DNA of 7,091 nt from an uncultured Collinsella sp. (GTDB lineage Bacteria > Actinomycetota > Coriobacteriia > Coriobacteriales > Coriobacteriaceae): contig USKL01000077.1 in the NCBI GenBank assembly GCA_900555225.1, forward strand, positions 1 to 7,091, in the 5' to 3' direction. A program made the position numbers and the translations under genes. Numbering within the stretch: the stretch's first letter is position 1; each line of letters opens with the position of its first letter. Of this stretch, positions 5,860-7,091 are shown in pieces. The notes beneath the pieces are model-generated. The model was not told where the DNA came from, did no database searches, and saw only the letters and a program-made list of their open reading frames with translations.

Positions 5860-6021
5860 CGCCACCAAATGGGCCTATCTACTACGTTTAACCGATCGCC
5901 CTCAACCATGCCGAATTTCGCGAAATTAAAACCGCAGGTAGACGGCTTGCCGATTTTCGGAAAACCGGGGGATGGTCGACCCATACGGTTCAAACGTAGT
6001 AGATAGGCCCCTTTCGTGGCG
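5860..6021. repeat. 162-bp imperfect inverted-repeat element (MITE-like or structured RNA)
   Basis: A perfect 19-bp core, GGGCCTATCTACTACGTTT (5871-5889), is repeated inverted at 5992-6010. Pairing continues inward as AACCG/CGGTT with one bulged base, then TC/GA and ACCAT/ATGGT (to 5909/5972). It extends outward through AAA/TTT and CGCCAC/GTGGCG (5860-5865 with 6016-6021). All arms outside the single bulge keep the same symmetry axis at 5940.5. The central 62 nt include a perfect 14-bp AT-rich palindrome (5914-5927) and a CCGA-TTT-TCGG hairpin (5950-5960). No target-site duplication and no ORF are evident. It could be a non-autonomous mobile element, a folded RNA, or a large operator; its identity is not established. 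Confidence 0.65.
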
Positions 6022-6025
6022 CAAC

Positions 6026-6044
6026 CCCAAAACAGTCTTTTGGG
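6026..6044. promoter_or_regulatory. Short hairpin upstream of tex
   Basis: CCCAAAA (6026-6032) pairs with TTTTGGG (6038-6044) around a CAGTC loop. It lies 5 nt after the large inverted repeat and just ahead of the putative tex -10 box. No T-run follows on either strand, so it is not a good terminator. Confidence 0.4.
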
Positions 6045-6049
6045 ACGGG

Positions 6050-6058
6050 TGGTATCCT
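6050..6058 (+). promoter_or_regulatory. Candidate extended -10 promoter of tex
   Basis: TGGTATCCT (6050-6058) has the TGn extension followed by TATCCT, a 4/6 match to the -10 consensus. No convincing -35 lies 16-18 nt upstream, where the hairpin sits. Transcription would start near 6065, giving a leader of about 38 nt before the tex ATG. Assigned by eye. Confidence 0.35.
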
Positions 6059-6102
6059 TGGTAGCCCTGTGCTGCAAACGCACCTTAAACGCAAGGAGTC
6101 CC

Positions 6103-7091
6103 ATGGATCTTATCGCCCAGCTCGCCCGCGAGCTCAACCTTAAGGCCGCCAACGTCGAGGCTGCCGTCAAGCTCATCGACGAGGGCAACACCATCCCCTT
6201 TATCTCGCGCTACCGCAAGGAAGCAACGGGCGGCATGGACGACGTCGCCCTGCGCGCGCTCGACGAGCGCCTGTCCTACCTGCGCAATCTTGAGCAGCGC
6301 AAAGAGGACGTCATTCTGCTCATCGACGCCCAGGGCAAGCTCACGCCCGAACTCGAACAGCAGATTCGCGAGGCCACGCAGCTCCAGCGTGTCGAGGACC
6401 TCTACAAGCCCTACCGCAAAAAGCGCATGACCCGCGCGCAAAAGGCCCGCGAGGCCGGCCTGGAGCCGCTCGCCAACATGATCATCATGCAGGCCTCGGC
6501 CAAGGGCAGCGCACTCGACGCCGCCGCGGCATACGTCAACGAGGAGGCCGGCTTCGACACGCCCGAGAAGGCGCTCGCCGGCGCCGCCGACATCGTGGCC
6601 GAGACGGTAGCCGAAGATCCCGAGAACGTCGCCGACCTGCGCGCCTTTACGCAAAACACCGCCGACATCGTCGTCGAGGCCACCAACCCCGCCGAAAAGA
6701 CTCCCTACGAGCCCTACTACAACTTTGACGAGCCGCTGCGCCGTATACCCAACCACCGCGTGCTGGCTATCGACCGCGGTGAGCGCGAGGGCAAACTCCG
6801 CGTGCACGTGAACGTCGACGGTGCTGTCGCCACGGCGCGCCTCGGCAGCCGTTGGCCCCGCCGCCAAGGCGTGTTCGCGCCCGTCTTTGACGCCGCTATC
6901 GCCGACGGCTACAAGCGCCTCATGGCCCCCTCGCTGGAGCGCGAGGCCCGTGCCAAGCTCACCGTCCGCGCCCAGACCGAGGCCATCAACGTCTTTGCCA
7001 AGAATCTCGAAGGCTTGCTCTCGGCACGCCCCGTGCGCGGCGCCCGCGTGCTCGCGCTCGACCCGGGCTACCGCACCGGCTGCAAGGTCGC
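6103..7091 (+). CDS. tex: Tex, RNA-binding transcriptional accessory protein (5' part; runs off the window)
   Basis: Cytoplasmic nucleic-acid-binding protein associated with transcription, recalled to have an N-terminal helical domain, a YqgF/RNase H-like domain, helix-hairpin-helix motifs and a C-terminal S1 domain. The window holds 329 codons, under half of the usual length of more than 700 residues. Visible: the Tex N-terminal region with NTIPFISRYRKEATGG (29-44) and VEDLYKPYRKKRMTRAQKA (97-115, like the family's DLYLPYKPKRRTRA block); NFDEPLRRIPNHRVLAIDRG (207-226); and the start of the YqgF domain, VLALDPGYRTGCKV (316-329), with Asp320 in the first acidic position. The ATG at 6103 is supported by AAGGAG, 4 nt upstream. 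It is separated from the preceding operon by a terminator, so it is probably transcribed alone. No frameshift is seen. Confidence 0.95.
   Translation, partial: MDLIAQLARELNLKAANVEAAVKLIDEGNTIPFISRYRKEATGGMDDVALRALDERLSYLRNLEQRKEDVILLIDAQGKLTPELEQQIREATQLQRVEDLYKPYRKKRMTRAQKAREAGLEPLANMIIMQASAKGSALDAAAAYVNEEAGFDTPEKALAGAADIVAETVAEDPENVADLRAFTQNTADIVVEATNPAEKTPYEPYYNFDEPLRRIPNHRVLAIDRGEREGKLRVHVNVDGAVATARLGSRWPRRQGVFAPVFDAAIADGYKRLMAPSLEREARAKLTVRAQTEAINVFAKNLEGLLSARPVRGARVLALDPGYRTGCKV

Larger units (their letters stand above)
5692..6102. other. Gene-free stretch between the operon and tex
   Basis: This 411-bp interval holds no credible gene. In order it contains about 70 bp of featureless sequence, the operon terminator (5765-5799), the second copy of the 18-nt motif (5814-5831), the large inverted-repeat element (5860-6021), a short hairpin (6026-6044), and the probable promoter and ribosome binding site of tex. 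Base composition is more AT-rich than the flanking genes, notably at 5914-5930. Confidence 0.7.

Noticed and set aside
5860..6021. The inverted-repeat element as an insertion sequence or CRISPR-related array
   Set aside because: There is no transposase frame, no target-site duplication, and only one inverted pair rather than regularly spaced direct repeats.
5478..6194. Minus-strand open frame crossing the terminator and the inverted-repeat element
   Set aside because: It overlaps the Gfo/Idh gene, the terminator and the start of tex, has no recognisable motif, and its composition changes across the interval.
6085..6867. Minus-strand open frame of 260 codons opposite tex
   Set aside because: Same kind of antisense shadow; the plus strand translates to a clear Tex N-terminus with a ribosome binding site.

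Overview
The window looks like chromosomal DNA from a high-GC gut actinobacterium of the class Coriobacteriia, most likely Collinsella or a close relative. This rests on GC-rich codon use, GTG starts, and gene content typical of that group. It is inference from reading, not a database match.

Layout. Positions 22-1146 (minus) encode a two-TM membrane protein with an outer PilJ-like sensor and a cytoplasmic GGDEF domain, a likely c-di-GMP cyclase. Positions 1266-2144 (minus) encode a LysR-type regulator. A 232-bp divergent control region (2145-2376) separates it from a plus-strand operon: a short-chain dehydrogenase/reductase (SDR, 2377-3258), an oxalate:formate-antiporter-type MFS transporter (3325-4581) and a Gfo/Idh/MocA oxidoreductase (4651-5691). 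The operon ends at a clear intrinsic terminator (5765-5799). A 411-bp gene-free stretch follows, dominated by a long imperfect inverted repeat of about 162 bp (5860-6021). The 5' part of tex, an RNA-binding transcription accessory protein, starts at 6103 and runs off the window.

How the genes work together. The divergent LysR gene plus transporter and two unrelated NAD(P)-dependent oxidoreductases form a classic inducible uptake-and-oxidation cassette: LysR senses a small molecule, the MFS protein imports a probably anionic or polyhydroxylated compound, and the SDR and Gfo/Idh enzymes oxidise or reduce it in successive steps. The substrate cannot be named from the sequence. Each of the three operon genes is preceded by a stem-loop shortly upstream of its ribosome binding site.

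The most unusual non-coding items are the 5860-6021 inverted-repeat element ahead of tex, and an 18-nt motif that occurs twice, 4.6 kb apart (1224-1241 and 5814-5831), both times in intergenic DNA at the 3' side of a transcription unit. No tRNA, rRNA, CRISPR array, transposase gene or phage gene is visible.
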